Assembly: GCF_900100335.1 (NCBI RefSeq)
Contig: NZ_FNFE01000001.1
Coordinates: forward strand, 744,001 to 808,000
Reading direction: 5' to 3'
Length of the DNA: 64,000 nt
From: Natronorubrum texcoconense
Lineage (GTDB): Archaea > Halobacteriota > Halobacteria > Halobacteriales > Natrialbaceae
Position numbers and translations under genes: made by a program. Of this stretch, positions 53,614 to 62,842 are shown piece after piece. Within the stretch, counting starts at the first letter, position 1. Every line of letters starts with the position of its first letter. Below the pieces are notes generated by a model. That model made no database searches, had not been told where the DNA came from, and saw only the letters and a list, made by a program, of their open reading frames with translations.

Positions 53614-53773
53614 GAGGGCCACGCCCTCCCCAACCGATTCGCTCGGTCACTTCGTTCTCTCGCTCATCCACAGGAAGACGCTTCGCGTCTTCCACGCCTT
53701 CGCTCACAAGTTTGCGAAGACCTCGCGCAGTGGTATCGCTCCCCCTCGCTATCGCTCGGGCGGAGCGATAGCG
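53614..53773. repeat. Three perfect stem-loops in a gene-free segment
   Basis: Within 160 bp lie three perfect hairpins: GAGGGC-cac-GCCCTC (53614-53628), GGAAGACGC-ttc-GCGTCTTCC (53673-53693) and CGCTATCGCTC-gggcg-GAGCGATAGCG (53747-53773). The stems are 6, 9 and 11 bp. Phrases such as cgattcgctcggtcacttcg recall repetitive haloarchaeal spacers. The segment lies between convergent genes, so bidirectional termination is possible. Confidence 0.7.
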
Positions 53774-53810
53774 TGCGCCACCGTACCGCACGCGGGGCGT
53801 CCACCGAGTC

Positions 53811-54818
53811 TCAGTCGTCCGCGCTCGCGCCAGCTAACGCCGACGGCGGGCCGCCGGGCAGTTCGTCGCGATCGTGTGGGGCCTCGAACGCGAGATCCGG
53901 GCCTCGAGCGATGATCCGGTTCGGATTCACGTCGGGGTGGGTCGTGTAGTAGTGTTCTTTGATGTGGTCCATGTTCACCGTCTCTGCAACGCCTGGCGTT
54001 TGATAGAGGTCGCGCAAATACGGCCAGAGGTTCTCGTACTCGCGGACGTACTGGACGTTACACATGAAGTGCGTGTGGTAGACGTTGTCGAATCTGACGA
54101 GCGTCGTGAACATCGCGATATCGGCTTCCGTCAGCCGATCACCGGCGAGATACCGCTGGTCCGCCAGCACGTCGTCCCAGTGGTCGAGCGCGGCGAACAG
54201 ATCGTCGACCGCGTCGTCGTAGGGTCCCTGTTTCGTCGCGAAACCCGCCCGGTAGACGCCGTTGTTGATCGGCTCGTAGATCTCGTCGATAATTCGGTCC
54301 ACATCGTCCTGCAAGTCCGCCGGGTAGAGATCGACGTCTCGGTCGGCGACCTCCCCGAACTCGGTGTCGAGCATCCGCATGATCTCCTTCGACTCGTTGT
54401 TGACGATCGTGCCCTCCTGGGTGTCCCAGAGGACGGGCACCGAGACGCGGCCGGTGACATCCGAATCGGCCTCGACGTACAGCTCTCGCAGGTAGTCGGC
54501 GTCGAGGACGGGATCGCGCGTACACCCCTCTTTGTCCGGGGTAAACTGCCAGCCGTCTTCGTCGCGATAGGGGTCGACGACCGAGACGGAGATGGCGTCC
54601 TCGAGCCCTTTCAGCGCTCGCACCACGAGCGTTCGGTGCGCCCACGGGCAGGCGTAGGAGACGTAGAGGTGGTACCGGCCCGCTTCGGGCTGGAACCGGG
54701 CGTCCGGATCGTCGCGGATCCGGTCGCGAAACGTCGTCTCCTGGCGTTCGAACGAGCCGTCGTCGTCGGTGTACTCCCCAGCGTCCGTTCGCCACTCGCC
54801 GTCGACGAGCATGTTCAT
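53811..54818 (-). CDS. Glutathionyl-hydroquinone reductase-like GST-family protein
   Basis: This 335-residue protein has the Xi-class GST pattern: YHLYVSYACPWAHRTLVVRA with a CPWA active-site Cys, QFTPDKEGCTRDPVLDADYL, SVPVLWDTQEGTIVNNESKE and the C-terminal helical domain ending NPNRIIARGPDLAF. Haloarchaea have no glutathione and use gamma-glutamylcysteine, so a thiol reductase on quinones or other electrophiles is likely. The start MNMLVDGEWRTDAG was preferred; upstream residues read like non-coding sequence. Confidence 0.87.
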   Translation of the reverse strand: MNMLVDGEWRTDAGEYTDDDGSFERQETTFRDRIRDDPDARFQPEAGRYHLYVSYACPWAHRTLVVRALKGLEDAISVSVVDPYRDEDGWQFTPDKEGCTRDPVLDADYLRELYVEADSDVTGRVSVPVLWDTQEGTIVNNESKEIMRMLDTEFGEVADRDVDLYPADLQDDVDRIIDEIYEPINNGVYRAGFATKQGPYDDAVDDLFAALDHWDDVLADQRYLAGDRLTEADIAMFTTLVRFDNVYHTHFMCNVQYVREYENLWPYLRDLYQTPGVAETVNMDHIKEHYYTTHPDVNPNRIIARGPDLAFEAPHDRDELPGGPPSALAGASADD

Positions 54819-54894
54819 ACGCGTGGTACGGCTCGAAGGTACAAAGCGTCTCGCTGACATCTGTGTTACCACCAGGAAAGGTCACTGCCGGCGG

Positions 54895-55971
54895 TCAGCT
54901 CACGGCAGTCGCGACCCAGTAGCTCACGCCGATAGCGACGAGGAGCGCGCCCTCGAGTCGCGTTACGCGTCTGCCGGTCGCGAGCAGCCCCGTCGCGACG
55001 GCGGTCAGGGCGACCAGCCAGACGACGCCGGGAAAGACGGCGGGATCGACGGTCATCGGGCGCACGACCGCCGCGAGTCCCAACACGCCGAGGCAGTTGA
55101 ACACGTTCGAGCCGATGATGTTGCCCGCCGCGATGGCGACCCCGCCCCGTCGGGTCGCAACGACCGACGTGACGAGTTCCGGTAGCGACGTTCCGCCGGC
55201 GACGATCGTCACGCCGACGAGCCACGGCGAGATCCCGAGCGAGAGCGCGATGGTCGTCGCCGAGGTGACCAGGACGCGACCGCCGACGACGACGAGTGCG
55301 AGGCCGACGAGCAGGCGAACGCTCTCGCGACCGAACCGTACGGGATCGTCGGCTGTTGCGGTCTCGTCGGTGACGGGGCCGTTCTCGTCCGCCGTCCCGC
55401 CGATCGCTTCGATCTCGGGACTCTCGATCGCCTCGATTTCCTCGATCTCCCCATCCTCCTCGATTGCCGCCCCACCGTCCGAACTATCGGCCTCCGTGCT
55501 CGAGTCCGTACCCGACGACCGACGGATCGCCACCCCGAGCGTCACGAGATAGCCGAGCAAGAGGACGAGGAGGAGCGCACCCTCGAGTCGCGACACGGAC
55601 TGATCCGCCAGTACGAGCGCGGCGACGACGGTCGCACCGGCCATCACGAGCGCGTCGCGCCGGAGCAGCGTCGTCGTGACCCGGAACGGGGCGAGGACGG
55701 CGACGAGCCCGAGGATCACACCCAGGTTGAACACGTTCGAACCGACGACGTTCCCGACCGCGACGTCGCTCTGACCCTCGAGCGCCGCGGTCGTCGAAAC
55801 GGCAATCTCCGGCGCGGAGGTGCCGAAGGCGACGACGGTGAGACCGACGACGAGCGGCGAGATCCCGACCGATTCGGCGAGCTTCGAGGCGGCCGCGACG
55901 AGCCACGCGGCACCGAGCCAGAGGGCAGCCGTACCGACGACCAACAGTGCGACGCTCTCGAGAACTCCCAT
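54895..55971 (-). CDS. Sodium/calcium exchanger (CaCA family)
   Basis: This 358-residue protein has about 10 helices in two inverted halves, each with an alpha-repeat. The first reads VAFGTSAPEIAVSTTAALEG (with GNVVGSNVFNLGVILGLVA) and the second VAGGTSLPELVTSVVATRRG (with GNIIGSNVFNCLGVLGLAAV). The acidic loop between the halves (about 170-215) is haloarchaeal. It should exchange Ca2+ for Na+ or K+ at the cytoplasmic membrane. The start MGVLESVALLVVG is where the first helix begins. Confidence 0.92.
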   Translation of the reverse strand: MGVLESVALLVVGTAALWLGAAWLVAAASKLAESVGISPLVVGLTVVAFGTSAPEIAVSTTAALEGQSDVAVGNVVGSNVFNLGVILGLVAVLAPFRVTTTLLRRDALVMAGATVVAALVLADQSVSRLEGALLLVLLLGYLVTLGVAIRRSSGTDSSTEADSSDGGAAIEEDGEIEEIEAIESPEIEAIGGTADENGPVTDETATADDPVRFGRESVRLLVGLALVVVGGRVLVTSATTIALSLGISPWLVGVTIVAGGTSLPELVTSVVATRRGGVAIAAGNIIGSNVFNCLGVLGLAAVVRPMTVDPAVFPGVVWLVALTAVATGLLATGRRVTRLEGALLVAIGVSYWVATAVS

Positions 55972-56156
55972 CAGTTCCTCCCTCTCCCGGAACCGACAAA
56001 AGCACCGGGTCAACTCGATGGCGGCGGTCTGCGGTTCGCCGACGGACGGGCCGGCTCCGCCACCCGGTGGCTTCGGTTCGGATCACGCCGTCTGCGGTCT
56101 ATCGTTCCTCGAGGAGAGACAGGCATTTATGCGGCTGCAATCCTCACTCGAGGTAT

Positions 56157-57230
56157 ATGGCAGACGACGGGGGCCGGCACCGACAGAGTCGCCTGTTCAC
56201 GGACGACGACGGTTCGTTCGACGCCGAACGCGCTCGAGACGAGTCGCTCCCGGTCGAGGGCGGCGAACTGATCGATACCGACGAACTCGCCGACCACCAG
56301 CGCTACGTCGAGGGGCGGGGGATCTACGACGAGCGCAATCGGGTCAACGACCTCACGGGCAAGGAGTGGAAGTACGCGACGAAGTCGGTGATCGCGGAGA
56401 GCTACCCGCCGGACGTCCAACACGACCTGCGCAGCGAACACGGCGGCCAGAAGCCGCCGCGGCTCTGTGCCGACCTGATCGATCGGTTCAGCAAGGCCGG
56501 CGACACCGTCCTCGACCCGTTCGCTGGCGTCGGCGGCACCCTGCTGGGCGCGAGTTTCTGCGAACACGAGGGGACGGGACTGCGCGAAGCGATCGGCTTC
56601 GAGCGCACCGAACGCTGGATCGAGATCTACGAGACGGTCCTCGAGCGCGAGAACGAGGCGCGACGGAGTCGCGGCGAGCCGCCGCTTTCCGAACAGGACG
56701 TGCGCCACGGCGACTGTGGGGAGTTAATCGAAGCGGTTCCGGAGGACTCGGTCGACCTGCTCCTGACCGACGTTCCCTACTGGCACATGGACGAACTCGA
56801 GCAGACGCGAAACGAGCGCGCGACCCGGGAGAGCAAACTCGGCGCGTTCGATGTCGGTGACGACGCTGCGACCGACTCGACGGACGCGGTCGCCGACGCT
56901 GAACGCGACGGCACGCCGGCCGACGAATCGGACACGCAGACCAAAGCCGAGTGGCTGGCCGACATGGCCGCGAAGTTCGACCGCTTCGCCGACGCTGTCG
57001 CCCCCGACGGCCACCTGGTCGTCTTCATCGGCGACATGTATCGCGAGCAGTCCTACGAGTTCCTCTCGGCGGATCTCGCTCGAGCGATCGAGTCGACCGC
57101 GCCGGTGACGCTCGCGGCGAACCTCATCTGGTACGACCCGACGAAGGATCTCCACGTCTACGGCTATCCGTTCTCGTTCGTCCCGTCGATGGTGCACCAG
57201 AACGTCCTCGTCTTTCGGCCGGACGATTGA
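56157..57230 (+). CDS. DNA methyltransferase-like protein with atypical DVPYW motif
   Basis: This 357-residue protein has a SAM-binding segment VLDPFAGVGGTLLGASF (motif I, near residue 120) preceded by motif-X-like QKPPRLCADLIDRFS. A catalytic-type motif LLTDVPYWHMDE lies further on (motif IV, near residue 205). The X-I-IV order is that of permuted (gamma-like) methyltransferases. The Asp-Val-Pro-Tyr-Trp form departs from D/N/S-P-P-Y/W. No restriction enzyme lies nearby, so it is orphan. It may methylate DNA or RNA. The middle (about 225-270) is an acidic insertion. A TATA-like gcatttatg (56123-56131) supports the start. Confidence 0.75.
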   Translation: MADDGGRHRQSRLFTDDDGSFDAERARDESLPVEGGELIDTDELADHQRYVEGRGIYDERNRVNDLTGKEWKYATKSVIAESYPPDVQHDLRSEHGGQKPPRLCADLIDRFSKAGDTVLDPFAGVGGTLLGASFCEHEGTGLREAIGFERTERWIEIYETVLERENEARRSRGEPPLSEQDVRHGDCGELIEAVPEDSVDLLLTDVPYWHMDELEQTRNERATRESKLGAFDVGDDAATDSTDAVADAERDGTPADESDTQTKAEWLADMAAKFDRFADAVAPDGHLVVFIGDMYREQSYEFLSADLARAIESTAPVTLAANLIWYDPTKDLHVYGYPFSFVPSMVHQNVLVFRPDD

Positions 57231-57436
57231 CATTCTCGCGAGCTGACCCGTGTCATTCGGGCGTCTGACGCGGTTTTATTGGCTCTCGAAACCATTGGTT
57301 CAACTGGCGCGCTCTGGCGGAAATCGCTCCCCATCCCACTCCAACCCACCCCATCCGCGCGCCAGCATTCCTCCCCTCTCGCTTTCGTAAGGACGATCGA
57401 CCACTCCAGAGACGGCTGTCTCCGCGACGAAGCCCG

Positions 57437-58099
57437 TCAGGCGCTCGCCGGCAACAGCGCCGACCGAACGTCGTCCGCCCGATCGGTTTCGGTGATGATC
57501 GCGACCTCGTCGCCGCTCGCGAGCTCCGTTCCGGGCAACGGAATCGTCAGCGACTCGCGTTCGCGACCGTGCGCGTAGATTCGCGCGTCTGCGGGTAAGT
57601 CGAGTTCGCTGATCCGCTTGCCGACGGCCGGGGAGTCCTCGGTGATCTCGAGGACGGTCAGTTGGAGGTTCGCGGCGAGGTCCGCGACGACGTTGAAGTC
57701 GCCGCCGAGCATGGCCGTCTTCGCTCCCGCCGCGCCGAGTCGCTCGGGGTAGACGATCTCGTCGACGTCGGCGGCGTACCGCTCGTAGATCTCCTCGCGG
57801 TAGTCCTCGTCGATCCGCAAGACGGTGCGACAGCCGTGGTGTTCGCCCACCATACAGGCCGCGAAGTTGACGTTGAGATCCGGCGTGAACGCGCCGATGG
57901 CGTCGGCGGTATCGATCCCCGCGTCGATCAGGACGTCCTCGTCGGCACCGCTTCCCTGCGTCGTCTCGAACCCGTCGCCTTCCGCGCGCTCGATACGATC
58001 GGGATCGTTGTCCACGATTATCGCTTCGTGACCTTCGTCGCTCAGAATGCGTGCCGTTCGCGAACCGACCCGTCCGTAACCCACGATGACGAATCTCAT
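57437..58099 (-). CDS. TrkA-type K+ channel/transporter regulatory protein
   Basis: This 220-residue protein begins MRFVIVGYGRVGSRTARILS with a Rossmann fold (GYGRVG) for nucleotide or NAD binding (TrkA-N/RCK) and ends with a TrkA-C-like beta domain (LQLTVLEITEDSPAVGKRIS, IITETDRADD). Such proteins gate K+ uptake systems in response to ligands. There is no adjacent K+ channel. The start at 58099 is where the Rossmann fold begins; the 21 residues upstream lack composition. Confidence 0.85.
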   Translation of the reverse strand: MRFVIVGYGRVGSRTARILSDEGHEAIIVDNDPDRIERAEGDGFETTQGSGADEDVLIDAGIDTADAIGAFTPDLNVNFAACMVGEHHGCRTVLRIDEDYREEIYERYAADVDEIVYPERLGAAGAKTAMLGGDFNVVADLAANLQLTVLEITEDSPAVGKRISELDLPADARIYAHGRERESLTIPLPGTELASGDEVAIITETDRADDVRSALLPASA

Positions 58100-58189
58100 G
58101 GTACAGTAGTACACGCCCCGAGGTGAAATACGTTGGCTCGAGGACGGGAAGACCGAACGCAAGCACCGTGTTGTCCGTAATCGCGCCCG

Positions 58190-59548
58190 TCAGTCATCGC
58201 TCGTCGACGCCGACTCGACGACGACCACCCGTAGATCGTTCAGATTCGTACCGGTCGCGCCGGTTCGGATCAGTTCGCCCCGCTCGGCCAGATACGGCGA
58301 GACGTCGTTGTGTCGTAACGCCGCTCGAGCGGTCGCTCGCTCGTCGACGGTCGTCTCGTCGACGAGCGCCCCCGCGGCGTCGGTCGCGCCGTCGATCCCG
58401 TCCGTGTCGACGGCTGCAACGGTGATCCCGCCAGTGAGTTCGATCGCTGCACTCGTCGCGAACTCCTGGTTCGGCCCGCCACTCCCGTCGCCGGTGACCG
58501 TCACGGTGGTCTCGCCGCCCGAGAGGAGGACGGCCGGCGGCGACAGCGGGACTCCCGTGGCCAGCACCTCTTCCGCAACGGCGACGTGAGTCGTGGCCGC
58601 TTCGCGAGCCTCCCCGCGGACGCGCGAGGAGAGGACGAGCGGTTCGTAGCCGCGGTCGACGGCGACGTCGCGGGCCGCCTCGAGCACCGTCATTCCGTCG
58701 GCGACGACGTGCGTCGAGACGGCGTCGAAGGCGGGATCCTCCTCCCCCGGCGTCTCCGGAATATCGCCACCGTCGCCGCGCTCGAGCCGATCGGCGACCG
58801 CTCCCGGAACGTCGATTTCGTACCGCTCGAGCACCGCGATCGCGTCCGCGTACGTCGATCCGTCGGGGACCGTCGGTCCGCTCGCGATCACGCTCGGATC
58901 GTTGCCGACGACGTCGCTCAGGAGCAACGAGACGACGGTCGCGGGGGCTGCGCGACGAGCCAGTTGGCCCCCTTTCAGCGCCGAGCAGTGTTTTCGGACC
59001 GCGTTGATCTCGCGGATGTCCGCACCGCTCTCGAGCAGCGCGGTGGTGACCGTTCGAAGATCCTCGAGCGAGACGTCTCCCGCGGGCGCGGGCATAAGTG
59101 CGCTTCCGCCGCCGGTGATCGCCGCCAGCACGAGCGTTCGTTCGCCCGCGGCGTCGGCGGCCGCGAGCAGTTCGCGCGTGCTCTCGACGCCGCGCTCGCT
59201 CGGCACCGGGTGGTCGCCCTCGAGCACCGCGATGCGGTCGGTCTCGACCGGATCGTCGGTGACGACGACGCCGCCGTCGATCCGATCGCCGAGGACGTCC
59301 TCGAGCGCTACAGCGACGTGTGCGGCGGCGTTCCCGCCGCCGAGCACGGTGATCTCGTCGTACTGGGTGAGGTCGTACTGTGCGAGATCGTCCGTCCCGT
59401 CAGCGACGCGAAGGCGATCGCGTCCCTCGAGCGAGACGCTCTCGCGGATCACTTGCCGCGGATGGCCGGCCGCGATTCCCGCTTCGACACAGTCGAGAGC
59501 GAGGTCGCGAGCGTCGGTCGTCGCCAGCCGGTTTCGGTCCTGGATCAC
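58190..59548 (-). CDS. gckA: Glycerate 2-kinase (GckA-type, MOFRL/DUF4147 family)
   Basis: This 452-residue protein has the family blocks ITVLGGGNAAAHVAVALEDV, GDHPVPSERGVESTRELL, AITGGGSALMPAPAGD and INAVRKHCSALKGGQLARRA. The C-terminal MOFRL domain includes LLSGGETTVTVTGDGSGGPNQEF and DTDGIDGATDAAGALV. It phosphorylates glycerate at C2, the route by which haloarchaea move glycerate toward glycolysis. The start is GTG at 59548 because a stop lies just upstream in frame. This GTG overlaps the TGA of an upstream ORF (GTGA). Confidence 0.9.
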   Translation of the reverse strand: MIQDRNRLATTDARDLALDCVEAGIAAGHPRQVIRESVSLEGRDRLRVADGTDDLAQYDLTQYDEITVLGGGNAAAHVAVALEDVLGDRIDGGVVVTDDPVETDRIAVLEGDHPVPSERGVESTRELLAAADAAGERTLVLAAITGGGSALMPAPAGDVSLEDLRTVTTALLESGADIREINAVRKHCSALKGGQLARRAAPATVVSLLLSDVVGNDPSVIASGPTVPDGSTYADAIAVLERYEIDVPGAVADRLERGDGGDIPETPGEEDPAFDAVSTHVVADGMTVLEAARDVAVDRGYEPLVLSSRVRGEAREAATTHVAVAEEVLATGVPLSPPAVLLSGGETTVTVTGDGSGGPNQEFATSAAIELTGGITVAAVDTDGIDGATDAAGALVDETTVDERATARAALRHNDVSPYLAERGELIRTGATGTNLNDLRVVVVESASTSDD

Positions 59549-59682
59549 GGGCGATCACCAGGCGAACGGTCCGATGGCCGTCGCAGCAAACGGTCCGGTA
59601 ACCGTCGCCGTGGTCGGTCGTCGATGTGGCGCGGTGCGATAGCCGAATCGCCGGCGAACGGCTCGTATACCGTCTCCTCCAT
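59545..59682 (-). CDS. Leaderless 45-codon ORF coupled to glycerate kinase
   Basis: An ATG at 59682 (minus strand) opens a 45-codon frame (MEETVYEPFAGDSAIAPRHI...) ending at TGA 59547-59545, which overlaps the GTG start of the kinase by two bases. A TATA-like tttatc at 59706-59711 lies about 26 nt upstream, the distance for a leaderless start. The ORF could be a short peptide or a translation-coupling leader. Composition is acidic at first, then Arg-rich. It is too short for routine gene calls. Confidence 0.38.
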   Translation of the reverse strand: MEETVYEPFAGDSAIAPRHIDDRPRRRLPDRLLRRPSDRSPGDRP

Positions 59683-59870
59683 AGTCAGGCGTTTCTCCCG
59701 GAGCCGATAAAGCTGATCCCGATCCGGTCCTCTCGAGCCTTCGTCGGAAGCCCGACCGGGAGTCGTCGAACGCGGTTACCGCGGAATCATTGCACGAACG
59801 TGTCTATTAGCTATCGACTTTCGGACGGGAAGCTTTAACTAATCGCTCTTGTTATGCTCGATCGTCCAAT
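59683..59870. promoter_or_regulatory. Divergent promoter region of glycerate kinase and the purine permease
   Basis: This spacer has a minus-strand TATA-like tttatc (59706-59711) for the kinase leader ORF and a plus-strand agctttaact (59831-59840) about 35 nt before the permease ATG. No convincing riboswitch structure was seen. It is part of the 322-bp stretch between the two main genes. Confidence 0.45.
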
Positions 59871-61307
59871 ATGGGGGCTTCCGATACACTCGCGGCCTAC
59901 TTCGGATTCGACGAACACGAGACAGACTATCGAACTGAGACGCTCGCCGGCGTGACGACCTTTCTGGCGATGGCCTATATCATCGTGGTCAATCCCGCGA
60001 TTCTGGCCGAAGCCATCACGATCGACGGCTACACCGACGCCCAGACGCGGGACGTGATCGCGATCGCGACGATCCTCGCCTCCGTCCTGGCGATCGGCGT
60101 GATGGCGTTCTGGGCGAATCGCCCGTTCGGACTCGCCCCCGGGATGGGGCTCAACGCCTTCTTCGCGTTCACCGTCGTGATCATCCTCGGCGTGCCGTGG
60201 GAACTCGCCCTCGCCGCCGTCTTCGTCGAGGGGATCATCTTCATCGCACTGACGGCCGTCGGGGCCCGTAAGTACATCATCGAACTGTTCCCCGAACCCG
60301 TCAAGTTCGCCGTCGGGGCCGGTATCGGTGTCTTCCTGCTCTTTCTGGGACTCCAGGAGATGGAGGTCGTCGTCGGCTACGACGCGACGCTGCTGACGCT
60401 CGGGAACGTCCTCGAGAGCCCCGTCGCGGCGCTCTCGCTCACCGGTCTCGCGCTCACCTTCTTCCTCTACGCCCGGGGCACCCGCGGCTCGATCATCATC
60501 GGGATTCTCACGACCGCGGTCGCCGGCTGGCTGCTGACGCTCCTCGACGTCGTCTCTCCCGGCTCGCTGGTGCCGGAACCCGCCTACGATCAGGCGACGA
60601 ACGACGGGCTTCTCAGCATGCTGCTCTCCGTCGAGTACGACATCACGCCGCTGATTTCGGGCTTCGTCGACGGACTCGGAATGATGGCCGACGATCCGCT
60701 CGTCTTCGCGCTCGTCGTCTTCACGTTCTTCTTCGTCGACTTCTTCGACACCGCGGGGACGCTCATCGGCGTCTCCCAGATCGGTGGCTTCCTCGACGAC
60801 GAGGGTGACCTCCCCGAGATCGAGCGCCCGCTGATGGCCGACGCGGTCGGGACGACGTTCGGCGCGATGATCGGGACGTCGACGGTGACGACCTACATCG
60901 AGTCCTCGACGGGTATCGAGGAGGGCGGCCGAACCGGCTTCACCGCACTGATCGTCGGCGTGCTCTTCCTGGCGGCGCTGCTGTTCGTGCCGCTCATGCG
61001 AGCGATTCCGCAGTACGCGACGTACATCGCGCTCGTCGTCGTCGGGATCATCATGCTCCAGGGCGTCGCCGACATCGACTGGCAGGATCCCGTCTGGGCC
61101 ATCTCCGCCGGTCTGACGATCACGATCATGCCGCTGACCGCCTCGATCGCGAACGGACTCGCCGCGGGGATCATCAGCTACCCGCTCATCAAGGCGGCTA
61201 TCGGTGAGGCACGCGACGTCAGCCCCGGTCAGTGGGTACTCGCCATCCTGTTCGTCGGCTACTTCGCGATCTACTTCGCCGTCGAAGCCGGCCAGATCAC
61301 GTTCTGA
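59871..61307 (+). CDS. Purine permease, NCS2/AzgA family
   Basis: This 478-residue membrane protein has about 12-14 helices and the AzgA/NCS2 landmarks: TLAGVTTFLAMAYIIVVNPA, FAPGMGLNAFFAFTVV (seen as LAPGMGLNAFFAF), DFFDTAGTLIGVSQIGGF and GTSTVTTYIESSTGIEEGGR. Members import adenine, guanine or hypoxanthine with protons. It begins ATG at 59871 with a TATA-like box about 35 nt upstream. It is not next to purine salvage genes. Confidence 0.92.
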   Translation: MGASDTLAAYFGFDEHETDYRTETLAGVTTFLAMAYIIVVNPAILAEAITIDGYTDAQTRDVIAIATILASVLAIGVMAFWANRPFGLAPGMGLNAFFAFTVVIILGVPWELALAAVFVEGIIFIALTAVGARKYIIELFPEPVKFAVGAGIGVFLLFLGLQEMEVVVGYDATLLTLGNVLESPVAALSLTGLALTFFLYARGTRGSIIIGILTTAVAGWLLTLLDVVSPGSLVPEPAYDQATNDGLLSMLLSVEYDITPLISGFVDGLGMMADDPLVFALVVFTFFFVDFFDTAGTLIGVSQIGGFLDDEGDLPEIERPLMADAVGTTFGAMIGTSTVTTYIESSTGIEEGGRTGFTALIVGVLFLAALLFVPLMRAIPQYATYIALVVVGIIMLQGVADIDWQDPVWAISAGLTITIMPLTASIANGLAAGIISYPLIKAAIGEARDVSPGQWVLAILFVGYFAIYFAVEAGQITF

Positions 61308-61406
61308 TCGGCTCGCGCCGTTGCTTTCTGCCCGTTCGTCTTCGATTCCGGCAATTCGACACCCGACCAGTGGTCTCTTAGGGCTCAGTCGACTATCCGT
61401 ATCCAT

Positions 61407-61652
61407 ATGGCCGACATTACGATGTACGAACTTCCCGGCTGTCCGTACTGTGCGAAAGTCCGCACGAAACTCGACGACCTCGAACTCGAGTACGACATCA
61501 TCGAAGTCCCCCGGTCACACGGCGAACGGACCGAAGTCGAGAAAGTCAGCGGCCAGACCGGCGTTCCCGTCATCACCGACGAGGCAAACGGCGTCGAGGG
61601 AATGCCGGAGAGCGACGATATCGTCGAGTACCTCGAAGAAACGTACGCCTGA
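61407..61652 (+). CDS. Glutaredoxin-like protein with CPYC motif
   Basis: This 81-residue protein starts MADITMYELPGCPYCAKVRT and has the CPYC redox motif at residues 12-15, the TGVPVITDE cis-Pro loop and the C-terminal GMPESDDIVEYLEE helix. It should reduce or form disulfides. Haloarchaea use gamma-glutamylcysteine rather than glutathione, so its reductant is unclear. It stands alone, between the permease and the HTH regulator, with a short gap on each side. Confidence 0.88.
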   Translation: MADITMYELPGCPYCAKVRTKLDDLELEYDIIEVPRSHGERTEVEKVSGQTGVPVITDEANGVEGMPESDDIVEYLEETYA

Positions 61653-61771
61653 ATCCTCCCTACCGTTCGATCGTTCGAATCGGGTTCCGGTCTTGTGTCG
61701 ACTCGTGAGCAACGGCTCGCGCGTCGTCTCGAAGCCGCCCATCGAACTCGGACCGCGTCGCAAAAACCGAT

Positions 61772-62743
61772 TCAGGCCGCCTCTTCGCGTTCGGCGCGCT
61801 CCCGGATGACCTTCCGGAGCTCCGCGGCGTCGCGAAGCTCCTCGAGTTCGTCGCGTTCGACCAGCGCGGTGCCGTCGACGGATTCCTGTTTCGCCCGATC
61901 GACGACGTAGACGGACTGCGTGTGGGTGACGTGGCCGATGGAGCTCATGATCCGAGCCCGTTTCTCGGCGGCTTTCGTAAACTCGGAGTGGCCCGTGAGC
62001 ACGACCTCTTCGTCGTCGTCCTCGTCGTCGCGGCTGACGGCTTTGAACGGCGAGCGTAGCGTCGGGTGGACGCTGTAGCCGGCCCGGGTGAGGACGGCGA
62101 CGACCTGTTCGTCGTCCGGATCGGCGTCGGGGTCGTCCGGCGTCGAGTCGCTCTCGTGGACCTCGTCGGCGCCGTCGAGCACGTCGACGGGGCTCGTCAG
62201 CGGCGCGTCGAACAGTTCTTGCAGGGTCATCGCGACCTCGACGGAGGCGTTCATCCCGTCTTCGTACTTCGAGACGGTTCGCCGGGAGACGCCGAGTTCG
62301 GTCGCGAGTTGGCCGAGACTCCACTCTCTGTCCTGGCGTTCGTCGGCGAGTAAGTCGCCGTCGATGTTGACGTAGAGGCCGCCGGGTGCGGCGTAGATCA
62401 GCGGCGGAACCTCCTCGATAAACAGGTTGTACGCGGTATCGGGACTGAGGACGGGGACGCCGTGGCGGAAGTAGGTCACGTCGGGTTTGAGATCCTCGTC
62501 GCGACTTCGGAGACCGATGACCAGCGGCGTCGCCCGAAGGTAGGTCCCCAGACGACGCATCTCGTGGCCCGTGGCCTCGTTGAACGCGTCGATGTTGCCG
62601 AGGATCTTGACCAGAATGAGGTCTTCACCCCGGCGTGCGGCGATATCGAAACTCTTCGGTCGGATCGCACACCGGTCGCTCACCACGAATCCCGCGTCCT
62701 CGAGCATCGCGGTTACGTTGCCGACCAGTGCGGAGCGGGACAT
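61772..62743 (-). CDS. Archaeal HTH-type transcriptional regulator
   Basis: This 323-residue protein has an N-terminal domain ([20 protein letters not shown], then [20 protein letters not shown], resembling a restriction-endonuclease-like fold). A central XRE-type helix-turn-helix follows: [20 protein letters not shown]. An acidic linker and a C-terminal domain follow ([20 protein letters not shown]). This layout is conserved in Euryarchaeota as a putative HTH regulator; its targets are unknown. It is divergent from tiaS, with a palindrome in the shared spacer. Confidence 0.85.
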   Translation of the reverse strand: MSRSALVGNVTAMLEDAGFVVSDRCAIRPKSFDIAARRGEDLILVKILGNIDAFNEATGHEMRRLGTYLRATPLVIGLRSRDEDLKPDVTYFRHGVPVLSPDTAYNLFIEEVPPLIYAAPGGLYVNIDGDLLADERQDREWSLGQLATELGVSRRTVSKYEDGMNASVEVAMTLQELFDAPLTSPVDVLDGADEVHESDSTPDDPDADPDDEQVVAVLTRAGYSVHPTLRSPFKAVSRDDEDDDEEVVLTGHSEFTKAAEKRARIMSSIGHVTHTQSVYVVDRAKQESVDGTALVERDELEELRDAAELRKVIRERAEREEAA

Positions 62744-62824
62744 ACGGGGATGTAAGCGATTCCTCGTATAAGACGTTTTCCCCGGGACATCCGGGTGCCG
62801 TGTCGCGGTTCGGATACGTACCGG

Positions 62825-62842
62825 CAGTATACTTTTATACTG
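62825..62842. promoter_or_regulatory. Perfect palindrome in the spacer between the HTH regulator and tiaS
   Basis: CAGTATA-cttt-TATACTG is a perfect 7-bp inverted repeat overlapping a TATA-like ttttatac. It sits between divergently transcribed genes, so it could be an operator of the adjacent regulator and part of a promoter. Confidence 0.5.

Noticed and set aside
59835-61406. 523-residue antisense frame over the purine permease
   Set aside because: Extremely Asp/Glu/Arg-rich shadow of a hydrophobic gene.
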